DNA from: Bradyrhizobium cosmicum
GTDB taxonomy: Bacteria > Pseudomonadota > Alphaproteobacteria > Rhizobiales > Xanthobacteraceae
Direction of reading: 5' to 3'
NCBI RefSeq assembly: GCF_007290395.2
Contig: NZ_CP041656.2
Location: 4,774,001 to 4,838,000, forward strand
Length of the DNA stretch: 64,000 bases
Shown here: in pieces, positions 17,741-27,397 of the stretch
Numbering within the stretch: position 1 is the first letter of the stretch
Layout of the letters: each line of letters begins with the position of its first letter
Made by a program: the position numbers and the translations under genes
The notes under the pieces: generated by a model
Database searches by the model: none
Seen by the model: the letters and a program-made list of their open reading frames with translations, nothing else
Told to the model about the DNA's origin: nothing

Positions 17741-18130
17741 TGGAGGTGACGGTGCATAAGTTGCCGTGAGGTTTGATCAAATCGGCCAGCCGGCGCAGAG
17801 CAGACGCAATCCGGCGGGGACGAGAGAAAGCTCCGACAAGCCTGATGGCATCGGGCTTCGACGGCAAAGAGAGTCGCTGACCACAAGGGCAAGAAGGTCG
17901 CGGTCAAAAAAGGAGCCGGCGTGGCGCCAAGGCCACGGCTGGAGGGCGATCGATCGAGCTTCGCGGTAACCCTTGCCACCGGCTCGCGGCATCATCTCCA
18001 TTCGGCGTCATCGCCGTTAGATTCATGCTCGCATGGTTCGCAACAACGCAAATCCATTTCATCGACTTTCCGCGTGCTGGCGCCATAAAGTTTGCTCCAG
18101 TGCAGTCAAGAAAAGCAAGCAGCCGCTGAA
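17741..18130. other. Intergenic stretch without recognised genes
   Basis: About 390 bases between the repeat and the NlpA-type gene. Short open frames exist on both strands but none has a convincing start, ribosome site or family match. A TTGATCAA palindrome occurs near 17774 but has no spacer, so it is not a FixK-type site. Confidence 0.5.
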
Positions 18131-18946
18131 ATGAAGAAAGCCTGGTCGTTCCTCTCGAGCCTCACGATCCTCTCCCAGCTCGTCGCGGGCAGCGCTCTTG
18201 CGCAGCAGCCCGCCAAGGCCGAACTCAAGGTCGGCTTCGTGCCCGGCCCGTATATCGACGAGTTCAAGGTCGGTGTCGAACCCGAGCTCAAGAAGAAGGG
18301 CTACAGCATCCGCTACGTCGAATTTTCGACAGGCCTCGAGGCCAACAACGCGGTGTTCAAGTCGGAGATCGATGCCAATGTGATGCAGCACACGATCTTC
18401 CTCAACTCCTACAACGAGCGGCAGAAGACCGATCTCGTTGGCATCGTCCACGTCCCGACTCCGCCGATGGGTCTCTACTCGAAGAAGCATCCGCTGGGTA
18501 CGCCGATCAAGCCGGGTTCGAGCGTCGCGGTGCCCAACGATCCCGTCAATCTTCAGCGCGCGCTATGGGTGCTCCGCGACCTCGGCCTGGTCGAAATCCG
18601 CGACAGCAAGCCGGTGGATGTCTCCGAACTCGACGTGATCAGGAATCCCGGCGGCATCAAGATCATTCCGCTGGAGGCGGCGCAGGCCCCGCGGGCCCTG
18701 GAGGACGTCGACTTCGCCGCGGTCCAGGGCAATTTCGCGATCTATAGCGGGCTGAAGCTGACCAACGCCTTTGCGCTGGAAAAGATGACGGCGCCCTACA
18801 TCAACGTCGTTGCCGTGAAGCAGGCCAACGCCAACGCACCATGGGCGCAGGACATCGTCGCCGGTTACAAGTCCGCGACCTTCAAGACGGCGATCCTGTC
18901 GGATCGATTCTATGACGGCTTCACCCTGCCGGACTATCTGAAATAA
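18131..18946 (+). CDS. MetQ/NlpA-family periplasmic binding protein (orphan)
   Basis: A 271-residue substrate-binding protein of the methionine-type ABC family. The start MKKAWSFLSSLTILSQLVAG with a cut after SALA gives a Sec signal peptide; no lipobox Cys is seen, unlike most MetQ. Mature-protein landmarks are LKVGFVPGPYIDEFKVGVEPELKKKGY, NVMQHTIFLNSYNERQ and GSSVAVPNDPVNLQRALWVLRDLGL. No MetN or MetI is adjacent, so it would need a distant transporter. The longer frame from 18092 is rejected because the signal peptide begins at 18131. Confidence 0.85.
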   Translation: MKKAWSFLSSLTILSQLVAGSALAQQPAKAELKVGFVPGPYIDEFKVGVEPELKKKGYSIRYVEFSTGLEANNAVFKSEIDANVMQHTIFLNSYNERQKTDLVGIVHVPTPPMGLYSKKHPLGTPIKPGSSVAVPNDPVNLQRALWVLRDLGLVEIRDSKPVDVSELDVIRNPGGIKIIPLEAAQAPRALEDVDFAAVQGNFAIYSGLKLTNAFALEKMTAPYINVVAVKQANANAPWAQDIVAGYKSATFKTAILSDRFYDGFTLPDYLK

Positions 18947-18957
18947 GGCTGGCGCAG

Positions 18958-19239
18958 ATGGCCCATGAATTGCGGATGCCCCGGGCGATCAACAGGGGCG
19001 ACGTCAGTGAAGTTGTTCTGCTGCCGCTCATCCTGGTCACGGCACTCCTGTTCGCCCTGGGGCTCATGACGGGCTGGCATGCGAAGACGCAGAACGACCA
19101 TGCGCTGATATACGCCGCGGTCGGAGGCATGGGCATGCCGGTATTGTCCTCGGCTTCCGAATGCCGCAGACCGTTTGGCGCAGCTTCGGCGCCTCGCCTG
19201 CGGCATGACGACGTGCTCGCTTTGCTGGCAGCGGACTAA
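18958..19239 (+). CDS. Possible small membrane protein (doubtful)
   Basis: A 93-residue frame beginning 12 bases after the NlpA-type gene, with one hydrophobic segment (VVLLPLILVTALLFALGLMTG) and a non-conserved-looking tail. It may be a real single-pass protein or chance. No family is recognised and the last third looks like random GC-rich translation. Confidence 0.25.
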   Translation: MAHELRMPRAINRGDVSEVVLLPLILVTALLFALGLMTGWHAKTQNDHALIYAAVGGMGMPVLSSASECRRPFGAASAPRLRHDDVLALLAAD

Positions 19240-19466
19240 CCGCCGGGCGAGATGCGCGCCGACCGTTCGTCAGCGCGTGCCGATCCTGATGTCCCGCGCC
19301 GAAGGAAGCGCGCGGGATTTAACGATTTGGTAACGATACGGGCCCGCCCCGGCTGCATTAATCCAAATCGCAGCCCGCCGGTGTCTCGACCGCCACGACC
19401 CTGCTATAAACCGAGCGGGTCCGGCTCGATCGACTTTTCCGGGCCATCTCGTCGCCCTGGTCATTT

Positions 19467-20603
19467 ATGAATAAGCCCAGCAACACATTCGATATCGCCA
19501 TCGAGCAGGCGTTCGATTTTCTGTCTCCGGAATACGCGGAGCTGTTCGACAGCTCGGCCGCGACCGCGTTTCAGCATCCGCTGTGGCTGGACGGCCTCTA
19601 CGCCAGGCTCGCCTCCCATGCGGGGGCCAAGCCGCTCGTCGTCGTGGTCCGCCGCCGCGCGACCGGGGCGCTGGCGATGGTGTTGCCCCTGCTCCGAATC
19701 CGCCGCGGTCCGGTCCGCACCGTTGAATTCGCCGATCTGCGTGTTTCCGACTATCTGGCGCCGGTCTGCAATCCCGAGGTGTTTTCCAGTCTGCTGGAGG
19801 ACGAAGCTGCATGCGAAGACATTCGGCGCCTCGTCAGACCGTTCGACCTGCTCCGCATGACCAAGCTGCCGGACGGACGGCTCCCCATCGAAAGTCTCCT
19901 GGGCGCACCGCGCCGGGTGTCGATGGATACGAATGCCTATGCGACCGTGCTCGTCGCCCCGTTCGAACAATGGCGAGCCAGCACGCTGGATCGCTCTTAT
20001 CAGAAAGAGCTCGCCAAGAAGCATCGCCAGCTCCAGAAGAAGGGCGCGCTGAGTTTTTCATGCTGTGACGACAACGCCTCCATTCTCGAGGCGATGAACG
20101 CGATGAAGCAGTTTCGCGGCCCTCGGTTTCAGGCGCAGGGCGACGGAGACCTGCTGCAGCGCCCCGAATATTACGATTTCTATTCCGGCATCGCGCTCAG
20201 TGGCCTCGGCTCGTTGGTCCGGCTCTATGCCATGAAGATGGACGGCAACGTGATCGCGGCCGTGCTGGGCCTGTGCCACCGCGGCAGCTTCCTCATCATC
20301 ATGAGCGCCTTCGATATCGAGGGGTACAAGAGCCAGTCCCTGGGATCCCTGATGTTCGAGCAGGTCGCGAGGGATTGCATAGAGCGCGGCGATCAGATGC
20401 TCGACTTCACCATCGGCGACGAGCCCTACAAGAAATTGTTCGGTGGGCAGCCCTCGCCGATGTGGATGGTGACGCAGGCCGGCAGCACCGCGGGCGCCAT
20501 CAGCCTGTTCGCGCTGAAACAGGCACCCTGGCTCAAACTCGCGGCCAAGCGGCTATCGGATTTCAGGCTCCTGCCGGCCCGCACCCCAACGCCCACGCGC
20601 TGA
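19467..20603 (+). CDS. GNAT_6 / CelD-BioF2-like acetyltransferase
   Basis: A 378-residue protein of the FemAB-like double-GNAT group often found with exopolysaccharide genes (CelD-like). Visible are FQHPLWLDGLYARL near the N-terminus, the central YQKELAKKHRQLQKKG, then the acetyltransferase half with VRLYAMKMDGNVIAAVLGLCHRGSFLIIMSAFD and MLDFTIGDEPYKKLFG near the C-terminus. It probably transfers an acyl or aminoacyl group to a cell-surface sugar or peptide. It precedes a flippase and glycosyltransferase on the same strand, though a minus-strand FAD gene lies between. Confidence 0.78.
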   Translation: MNKPSNTFDIAIEQAFDFLSPEYAELFDSSAATAFQHPLWLDGLYARLASHAGAKPLVVVVRRRATGALAMVLPLLRIRRGPVRTVEFADLRVSDYLAPVCNPEVFSSLLEDEAACEDIRRLVRPFDLLRMTKLPDGRLPIESLLGAPRRVSMDTNAYATVLVAPFEQWRASTLDRSYQKELAKKHRQLQKKGALSFSCCDDNASILEAMNAMKQFRGPRFQAQGDGDLLQRPEYYDFYSGIALSGLGSLVRLYAMKMDGNVIAAVLGLCHRGSFLIIMSAFDIEGYKSQSLGSLMFEQVARDCIERGDQMLDFTIGDEPYKKLFGGQPSPMWMVTQAGSTAGAISLFALKQAPWLKLAAKRLSDFRLLPARTPTPTR

Positions 20604-20630
20604 CCGGTGGCGGGCAAGAGGGCGACGAAT

Positions 20631-21854
20631 TCAGGCGCGCAGCGCGCCGCGAACACGTCCAAGCCAGCCCGGATGCATCTGATCGACGCGGTGCGTGAGA
20701 CTGCGACGCAGGAAGTGCAGGCGGCGCCGCACATCCCATCCGATATCGCTGCGGGACGTCAGGGCATGGCGGAAGTGCGCCATCTTCAGCGATCGCTGAT
20801 CTGCCGCGACCTTGTCGGGATCGGAATAGAATTGCGATATCTTCTCGGTGCCCATGCCCGCGCTTGCGAGCCAACGCGGCGCGTACTCGGTGCAGAGACG
20901 ATCGACGTCCACCAGCAGGCGGGCGACGCCCGTGCCGGCGGCGGGACAATTGGTCTGGAACGCATCGCCGATGAGGACGATTCCGGGCTGCAAATGTCCT
21001 TCCACCACGGTCAGGTCCATCACCCAGTTCTGGACCTTGTCGGTCACGCGGAAGTCGCCCAGGTAAGGCCATAGTCCCGGCAGCAGGCGCAAAACGGTCG
21101 CCTCCGGTTCGCGGCGCAGCTCACGCATGATCGGATCGGTCGGGTCGCGGAACATGAAGAGATTGGCCCGCATGCCTGATGGCACGGGAAACAGGCTGAG
21201 ATAGTCGATGCCATCGGCCGTGCGCTCGCCATAACAGGTCAGCGCCTCGAAATCGAACGGCCCGCCGTCCTCGCGGGCGATCGTGAAGCCGAATGAAACG
21301 GAGTGACGTTCGGCCAGCACGCGCCGCCTGATGCCGAGCTTGTAGCCGAGCGCGCTCGCCATGCCGGTGGCGAGAACGACAAGGCGCGCGTCCAGGCGCT
21401 TTCCGGAGGCAAGCTCGATATGCTGCACATCGTCGCTGCAGCTGATTGCGGAGACTTCGTCGACGATCAGGCTGGACCGATCAGGCAACCGGCTGCGCGC
21501 CATCGCAACGAGATTGGCGTAGGAAAAGCCGTAGGCCTGGCCGACGCTGACATCGACGACCTTGCCTTCCCGAATGTTGAGCACCCGATCATATCGGCAA
21601 GCGACGTTCTCGAGCGCCTCGAGGAAGCCCAGCTTGCGGAACATCTCCAGTTGCTGGCCGCCGATCTTCTCGACCCGGAATTCATCCGGATGCACCGCGC
21701 GCTTGTCGATGAGCGCGACGCGATGCCCCGCCCGCGCAAGCACCGCAGCGGCAAGCGATCCCGCCAGGCCACCGCCGACGATCGCGATATCAGCGACAAT
21801 CGTCGCGATTCCGGCAATACCGCCCGGCTTGGTCACGGCTCTATCCGTCGTCAT
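20631..21854 (-). CDS. FAD-dependent oxidoreductase (UbiH/PHBH-like fold)
   Basis: A 407-residue flavoprotein. The FAD-binding GGGLAGSLAAAVLARAGH follows IVADIAIV near the N-terminus, and the second FAD motif is IVLIGDAFQTNCPAAGTGV. The region between (RHSVSFGFTIAREDGGPFDF) resembles the substrate domain of tryptophan- or geranylgeranyl-type oxidoreductases. ATG 21854 (MTTDRAVTKPGG) was preferred; the frame is open to 21968 but the extra residues look unlike a protein. It is convergent with the acetyltransferase gene and divergent from the flippase. Substrate unknown. Confidence 0.8.
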   Translation of the reverse strand: MTTDRAVTKPGGIAGIATIVADIAIVGGGLAGSLAAAVLARAGHRVALIDKRAVHPDEFRVEKIGGQQLEMFRKLGFLEALENVACRYDRVLNIREGKVVDVSVGQAYGFSYANLVAMARSRLPDRSSLIVDEVSAISCSDDVQHIELASGKRLDARLVVLATGMASALGYKLGIRRRVLAERHSVSFGFTIAREDGGPFDFEALTCYGERTADGIDYLSLFPVPSGMRANLFMFRDPTDPIMRELRREPEATVLRLLPGLWPYLGDFRVTDKVQNWVMDLTVVEGHLQPGIVLIGDAFQTNCPAAGTGVARLLVDVDRLCTEYAPRWLASAGMGTEKISQFYSDPDKVAADQRSLKMAHFRHALTSRSDIGWDVRRRLHFLRRSLTHRVDQMHPGWLGRVRGALRA

Positions 21855-22291
21855 GGTCTGGGCTCCACCGTCAGCTGTGGTTCCATGTGCAATTCTCTCG
21901 CCTGATGTCGTATCGCAGCGTCGGAGGCGATCATTTCCAGAGATTGAGGTTAATGGGGTGCGGGACAAACCTGTCGCGGCACGCGCCTTGCTCGGAACAG
22001 TCTGGAATCCCCTTCTCTCGTCCGATCGGCAGCGCCAATCCCTCTCTCAGGACCATTCCGAAGCTCGAACAGCCGAGCACCGCCCAGCTCCGCCTCTTAT
22101 CGCGCGTCGATGCAGCATCGATCCGGGACAAGCGGGACGCAGCTGTTCCACGGTGACGCAGCAACTTACGACCTTCGTCGACCACAGGCGACTGGCTCAA
22201 CGAAGCGCGCATTAACACTCGCAATTTCCCGCCATGCTAGGTTGGCGCCGTACTTGAACCCGGTATCTTCGCGGGACGCCGCGTATCACTG
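21855..22291. other. Intergenic region between divergent FAD oxidoreductase and flippase genes
   Basis: It should hold both promoters, but no confident -35/-10 or -24/-12 element was seen. The only notable structure is an inverted repeat at 22107-22121, TCGATGC-A-GCATCGA. Confidence 0.4.
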
Positions 22292-23638
22292 ATGATCACC
22301 ACCATTGTTCAGTTTCTGCGGCGCGACGTAACGCGCGGTGTCGTCGGGACCATCCTGCTCAAGGTTGGCAGCGGCGCACTCGCCTTTGCGTTGTTCTCGC
22401 TCGCGGCGCGAACGATGACACCGGACGGATTCGGCATCTTTGCGACCTGGCTCTCAGTTGCGCAGATCGCGGCGGTCGTGGGGCTGGTCGGCCAGGAATC
22501 GCTGCTGGTGCGATTCCTGAATGAGTATCAGGTTGTAGACAGGCCCGACCTCGCCAAAGGCGTCCTCCTCTCGAGTTTGAAGATCGCCTGCGTCGCGATG
22601 CTAATCGCGATCGCCGCAGTCGCACTGGTCGCGAATCTCCGGGGCGATTGGTGGCTGCTGATCCTCACGGTCTCGGCCTACACGGCCGTGAGCGCCGGAC
22701 TGATGCTTGGCAGCCAGATCGCGCGTTCGCTGGTCAGCATTCTCATGGGCGAAGGCAACCGCGAGTTCTTCTGGCGGGTGATCGTGGTCTTGTTCCTGCT
22801 CGCGATGCTGTTCGGTCACAAGCAGCTCGATCCCACCGAGCTGATCGCGGTCATTACGATGGCCATGTCGTTGGGCCTGATCGTGCAGATCATTGCGATC
22901 GCGCGGGCGCTGCCGGATCTGCGCGGCACGACCGCGCGCTCCGAGCGATCCCGCTGGCGATCGAGCTCGTTTCATTTCTGGGTCGCGTCGATCCTTGAGG
23001 TCGCAAACCAGTATTTCGACGTCATTCTGGTCTACTGGATGATGGATCCTGCGACCGCAGGCATTTACTTTGCGGCGTCACGCCTCGCCAACATCTTCGC
23101 CATGTTGTCCGCCGCGCTGTACACGTTCGGTGCGCGCCGGCTTCCTTCGCTGTACTTCAGCAAGAACCACGGGGAATTCGAGCGAACGTTAAGGCTCATG
23201 GCGGAGGTGACGGCGCTCTGCGTGGCTGCCGGCCTCGCCCTGATCTGGATTGGCGGCCCCTATCTTCTCAATTTGTTCGGGCCGCATTTCACCGCCCAGC
23301 ACTCGGTCCTGATCGTGCTCGCGATCGGAACGGCCATCCAGGCTGCGGGCGGTCCATCCGCGGCAATCCTGCAGCTGACCGGCCATGAGCGCATCTATGT
23401 CCCGGTCGTTGCCGCGAACGTCGCGCTGCGATTGGTCGGGTTTGTCGTGCTCATTCCCTGGCTCGGCGTGCTGGGTGCAGCGATCGCGGCGACCGTGTCA
23501 CTGGCGCTCACGACCGTCGCCCTCAACATCCTGTGCCGGAGGCGAACCGGGGTCGATCCCTCCGTTCTCGTGCTTCTGCGCTCCTCTGCATGGAAGCGCG
23601 GCAGCTACGCGGTCCGCGGCGCCGACTCGGCCGAGTAG
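22292..23638 (+). CDS. Wzx-type polysaccharide flippase / lipopolysaccharide biosynthesis protein
   Basis: A 448-residue integral membrane protein with about 12 hydrophobic segments, the topology of the MATE-like polysaccharide transporter family. The first helices carry LLKVGSGALAFALFSLAARTMTPDGFGIFATW, a typical flippase start with the PxxFGxF-like motif, and a later helix reads AILQLTGHERIYVPVVAANVALRLVGF, typical of the C-terminal half. It would move lipid-linked sugar repeats across the inner membrane. A GT4 glycosyltransferase and a beta-propeller protein follow. Confidence 0.86.
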   Translation: MITTIVQFLRRDVTRGVVGTILLKVGSGALAFALFSLAARTMTPDGFGIFATWLSVAQIAAVVGLVGQESLLVRFLNEYQVVDRPDLAKGVLLSSLKIACVAMLIAIAAVALVANLRGDWWLLILTVSAYTAVSAGLMLGSQIARSLVSILMGEGNREFFWRVIVVLFLLAMLFGHKQLDPTELIAVITMAMSLGLIVQIIAIARALPDLRGTTARSERSRWRSSSFHFWVASILEVANQYFDVILVYWMMDPATAGIYFAASRLANIFAMLSAALYTFGARRLPSLYFSKNHGEFERTLRLMAEVTALCVAAGLALIWIGGPYLLNLFGPHFTAQHSVLIVLAIGTAIQAAGGPSAAILQLTGHERIYVPVVAANVALRLVGFVVLIPWLGVLGAAIAATVSLALTTVALNILCRRRTGVDPSVLVLLRSSAWKRGSYAVRGADSAE

Positions 23639-23864
23639 GCGCCCAATCGGCCTGGCCAATCCGGGACCGCGCGCATGCCAACTGGGTTAACGCCTGTGCT
23701 GCACGCGCCTCTTGGGGACTGCGCAACTCCTGCAAAAACAGGGCAATCAGCAGGTTCCGCATTAACTCCGTTTGTCGCTAGTCGATGTCTCCCGCGGGCC
23801 TGCATGATAGGTACGGGATCAAGAAGGTGAAGAATTCGTTTCTTTCTTTTGCGAGTCGGGATCC

Positions 23865-25034
23865 GTGCTGCACTACCAGCCGAACAGGGACGAGACGACT
23901 GCGACAGCGCTCGCGCCGCTCGATGGCGGCGAGCGAAAGCTGCATGTGCTACTCGTGCAGACCCAGGCCGAGAACGCGGGCGCGCAGGAAATCTCCAGGT
24001 TGCTGGGCGCCGGCCTCTCTGCGCGCGGCCATCGCGTCTCCAACCTGTTCTTCTTCCGCAAATCGGACTCGTTCGACGAGCCGCCGGATACGTTCTACTG
24101 CGCGACGAGCCGGCCGGGCAATCCGCTGGCGCTGCTGCGCATGCTGTGGAGGCTCGGCGGCCACATCAAGACGATCGGGCCCGACGCCGTCCTGACATTC
24201 CAGCATTTCGGCAACGTCATCGGCGCAGGCATGACGCGTCTCGTCAGCCGCGCGCCGGTTGTCGCCAACCAGGTTTCATCCGCGCTGGCGATGAGCTGGC
24301 CGGTCCGCACCGCCGACATCGCCATGGGCAGCACCGGATTCTTCGACCGCATCACGCTCAACTCGAAGGACATGGAGCGCGAATACTCGCACTATCCCGC
24401 GGCCTACCGGTCGCGGATGGTGCATGTGCCGCACGGCTTCGAGGACAAGGCGCTGGTCTTGTCGAAGGACGACGCGCGGCAAAACTTCAATCTGCCGCCG
24501 GACCGAGTCCTGCTCGGCTGCGCGGCGAGGCTGCACCCGCACAAGCGGCTCGATGCGGCAATACGGCTGTTGCCGGACGAGCCGTCCTGGCATCTCGCGC
24601 TGGCTGGCCAAGGGGCCGACGAGCCGCGGCTGAGGCAGCTCGCGGATTCCCTGAAGGTCTCGGACAGATTGCATCTGCTCGGCGAAATCGCTCCGCGCCA
24701 GATCGCCGGCTTTCTCGCCTGCCTCGACGTGTTCGTGTTTCCGACGCAGGCCGAAACCTTTGGTCTGGCCGCGGTCGAAGCCGCAAACGCCGGCGTTCCC
24801 TCCGTCGTCACGGATCTTCCCGTGCTGCGCGAGGTACTGTCCTTCGAGGGAAAGCCGACGGCGCTCTTTGTCGATATGTCGGATCAGAAGAAGCTGTCGG
24901 CTGCCGTCTCCAGGCTCCTGTCCGACCAGGCACTGCGCGACGAACTGCAACACAACGCCAAAGGGCTGAGGTTGCGCTATTCGGTCGATGCGATGGTGGA
25001 GGAATACGTTCGAATCCTCGGCCAGGTGATCTGA
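23865..25034 (+). CDS. Family 4 glycosyltransferase
   Basis: A 389-residue GT-B fold enzyme. The N-terminal domain begins LHVLLVQTQAENAGAQEISRLLGAGLSARGH; the C-terminal domain has LLGCAARLHPHKRLDAAIRLL and the donor-site motif FPTQAETFGLAAVEAANAGVPSV (E-x7-E, GT4 type). The start is GTG at 23865 (the codon preceding Leu-His-Tyr), about 226 bases after the flippase. It likely adds a sugar to the same surface polysaccharide. Donor and acceptor are unknown. Confidence 0.88.
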   Translation: MLHYQPNRDETTATALAPLDGGERKLHVLLVQTQAENAGAQEISRLLGAGLSARGHRVSNLFFFRKSDSFDEPPDTFYCATSRPGNPLALLRMLWRLGGHIKTIGPDAVLTFQHFGNVIGAGMTRLVSRAPVVANQVSSALAMSWPVRTADIAMGSTGFFDRITLNSKDMEREYSHYPAAYRSRMVHVPHGFEDKALVLSKDDARQNFNLPPDRVLLGCAARLHPHKRLDAAIRLLPDEPSWHLALAGQGADEPRLRQLADSLKVSDRLHLLGEIAPRQIAGFLACLDVFVFPTQAETFGLAAVEAANAGVPSVVTDLPVLREVLSFEGKPTALFVDMSDQKKLSAAVSRLLSDQALRDELQHNAKGLRLRYSVDAMVEEYVRILGQVI

Positions 25035-25062
25035 CCATGCGCTTTGAACGGGTTGGCTCGAC

Positions 25063-26595
25063 ATGATCATCGAGTTTCGCTGCGAACGTGACCATGCGCG
25101 GCGGTGGATGCACCGCGAGACGCTGTCGATCGACGGCCGGGACGTCCCGGTTCAGATCGCGTGGACGGCGACCACCGAGCCGCGGCCCGCAGGTCTCGAC
25201 GCGCTGTTCGGACTGGAGCGTCTGGTGCTGCACAAGGGCAAGCCCAGCGGCGCCGACAGGCTGACGATAACTCCGGACCAGGCGCAGGCGCGTATCGGCA
25301 CGGCCGACGTGGTCGTCGATTTCACGAGCGCCGCACGCGATCCGAACTGTTCTGCCCGGCTCTATCTACGCCCATTGTTCAACGGAGCCGCGGGCGAAAA
25401 CGCCGCACTCGCCGCCGTTCTCGGCGGCGACCTGCCCGTCATCGAGATCGTCAACGAGATCGACGGTGCCGTGCTCGATCGTGGCCACCCGTCCGCAGAG
25501 ATTGCGGCCGGCCTGAGCGGCGGGCTCGAAACGATCATGGCGCGAACACTGACCATGGTGGCGGCGATCCTGTCGGGACGCCCGCGCATCGTGCTGCAGC
25601 TGGCGCGTCTTGCACGGAGCGGCAACGGGCGTGGACCAGCAGCCTTTGTCGCACGCGGCCTCGCCGTATCGATCGCCAAGGAAATCTATCGCCTCTGCTG
25701 CTATGCCCCGCATTGGCACGTCGGATGGCGCTTCAACGATGGCGCCGGCGTCTGGCAGACCGGCGATCTCTCCGGGCCCACATGGAACGTGCTGGGTGAT
25801 CCCGGAAACCATTTCTACGCCGATCCCTTTCCCATCACCTGGCAGGGGCGAACATTCGTCTTCTTTGAAGACCTCGATCACCGGGTCGGAAAAGGCATCA
25901 TCTCGGCGATCGAGTTCGGCGACACCGGACCGGTCGGCGACGTCGTGCCCGTGCTGGAGGAGCCCTGGCATCTCTCCTATCCGTTCCTGATCGAGGATGA
26001 CGGCGAGTTGTGGATGATCCCGGAGAGCTCGCTCCATGGCGACGTCGCGCTCTACAAATGCGTCCGGTTCCCGGACAAATGGGAGCGGCACGCGACGCTG
26101 CTCTCCGGCCTCGAGATCGCCGACGCGACGATCACGCGGCACAACGGGCTGAACTATCTGTTCGGAGCCTGGCGCGACGGAACCGGCGGCTATTCGGATT
26201 CGCTGGCGATCTACTACGCTGACCACCTGCTCGGCCCCTGGACGCCCCATGCCAGCAACCCGGTCATGATCGACCGCGCGAGCACGCGGCCGGCGGGGAA
26301 TTTCGTCACCATGGACGGCAAATTGTGGCGGCCGGTGCAGGATTGCGCCGATGGATATGGCGCGGCGCTCGCTCTGGCGGAGATTGTCGAACTGTCGCCG
26401 ACGACGTTCAAGCAGATCGTCCGCCACTCGCTCAAGCCCGGACCGCTGTGGCCCGGACGAAAGCTGCACACACTGAACCGCTGCGGCCGGCTCGAGGTGA
26501 TCGACGGATCGCGCGTTCAGCCCAAGACCCGCGCCTTCGCAGCCAGATTCCCATCGGCGGTCTTGCCCCCGCGGACCAGCCCGCACACGGCCTGA
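25063..26595 (+). CDS. Beta-propeller protein with glucosamine-inositolphosphorylceramide-transferase-like N-terminal domain
   Basis: A 510-residue protein. Residues from about 235 on form a GH43-like five-bladed propeller with HFYADPFPITWQGRTFVFFEDLD, YPFLIEDDGELWMIPESS and NYLFGAWRD, and the usual ending LKPGPLWPGRKLHTLNRCG. The first part (FNGAAGENAAL, EIVNEIDGAVLDRG) resembles the N-terminal domain found in bacterial relatives of plant GIPC glucosaminyltransferase and formyltransferase-like proteins. It is probably an enzyme acting on surface sugars and is co-transcribed with the GT4 gene 28 bases upstream. Catalytic residues could not be assigned by eye. Confidence 0.68.
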   Translation: MIIEFRCERDHARRWMHRETLSIDGRDVPVQIAWTATTEPRPAGLDALFGLERLVLHKGKPSGADRLTITPDQAQARIGTADVVVDFTSAARDPNCSARLYLRPLFNGAAGENAALAAVLGGDLPVIEIVNEIDGAVLDRGHPSAEIAAGLSGGLETIMARTLTMVAAILSGRPRIVLQLARLARSGNGRGPAAFVARGLAVSIAKEIYRLCCYAPHWHVGWRFNDGAGVWQTGDLSGPTWNVLGDPGNHFYADPFPITWQGRTFVFFEDLDHRVGKGIISAIEFGDTGPVGDVVPVLEEPWHLSYPFLIEDDGELWMIPESSLHGDVALYKCVRFPDKWERHATLLSGLEIADATITRHNGLNYLFGAWRDGTGGYSDSLAIYYADHLLGPWTPHASNPVMIDRASTRPAGNFVTMDGKLWRPVQDCADGYGAALALAEIVELSPTTFKQIVRHSLKPGPLWPGRKLHTLNRCGRLEVIDGSRVQPKTRAFAARFPSAVLPPRTSPHTA

Positions 26596-26614
26596 ACGGC
26601 ACTGGCCTCTCGTT

Positions 26615-27376
26615 CTAGAACTGCACCCCGCGCGTCAGGGCGCCGTCGACGACGAGGTTCGTCCCCGTAATGAAGCTCGCGGCGCGGCTGGCGAGGAAGA
26701 CGGCGGCGTTGGCCATTTCCTGCGGCGTGCCCATTCGCCCGGTCGGATTGAGCGCCAGCGCGGTCTTGTAAAGCTCGGGGTTGTTGTCCTTGATCATGTT
26801 CCAGACCCCGCCCTCGAAATAGGTGTTGCCCGGCGAAACCGAGTTGGCGCGAATACCCTTGCCGGCGAGCTGATTGGCGAGACCTTGCGTGTAATGGATG
26901 ATGGCCGCCTTGAAGGTGCCGTAGGGACCGGCGGCGAAATCGACCTCGCGCCCCGAGACGCTCGATATGGTGACGATCGCGCCGGCGGCGCTCTTCTCCA
27001 GATAGGGCATGGCTGCGTTCACCAGCCGGACCGTGCCCATCATGTCGGTCGCAAACTCCTTCTCCCAGCTTTCGTCGTCCTGGCCGATCGCGAGCGCGCT
27101 GACATTGGCCACGACGACATCGATGCCGCCGAGCTTCGAGGCCATATCGCCCACCCAGGCCTTCAGCACAGCCGCGTCGGCGACGTCGACCGCGCCGCCA
27201 TAGGCCGCGACGCCCTTGGCCTTGAGCGCAGCGACCGTGCTCTCGACCTCGGCCAGATTGCGGGAGCACACGCCGACATCGGCGCCTTCGGCGGCGAACG
27301 TCTCGGCGATCGCCCGGCCGATTCCCTTGGTGCTTCCCGTGACGAGAACCTTGGCGCCCTTGAGTCCCAGATCCAT
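26615..27376 (-). CDS. Short-chain dehydrogenase/reductase
   Basis: A classical SDR of 253 residues: TGSTKGIGRAIAE near residue 13, NVSALA in place of NNAG, the catalytic Ser in TISSVSG, and YGTFK (Tyr-x3-Lys). The C-terminal FITGTNLVVDGALTRGVQF is typical. It is the last gene of the minus-strand amide operon, 21 bases after the twin nitrilase gene. It may reduce or oxidise a product of the amide or nitrile breakdown; substrate unknown. Confidence 0.88.
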   Translation of the reverse strand: MDLGLKGAKVLVTGSTKGIGRAIAETFAAEGADVGVCSRNLAEVESTVAALKAKGVAAYGGAVDVADAAVLKAWVGDMASKLGGIDVVVANVSALAIGQDDESWEKEFATDMMGTVRLVNAAMPYLEKSAAGAIVTISSVSGREVDFAAGPYGTFKAAIIHYTQGLANQLAGKGIRANSVSPGNTYFEGGVWNMIKDNNPELYKTALALNPTGRMGTPQEMANAAVFLASRAASFITGTNLVVDGALTRGVQF

Positions 27377-27397
27377 GGCTGAATTCCTTTTCCTGAT

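Noticed and set aside
17774..17781. TTGATCAA near the DUF3750 gene as a FixK/FNR site
   Set aside because: A FixK box needs a four-base spacer between TTGAT and ATCAA; this is only an 8-base palindrome.
17766..17969. 67-residue plus-strand ORF in the gap after the DUF3750 gene
   Set aside because: No ribosome site, no family resemblance, and an Arg/Ser-rich chance composition.
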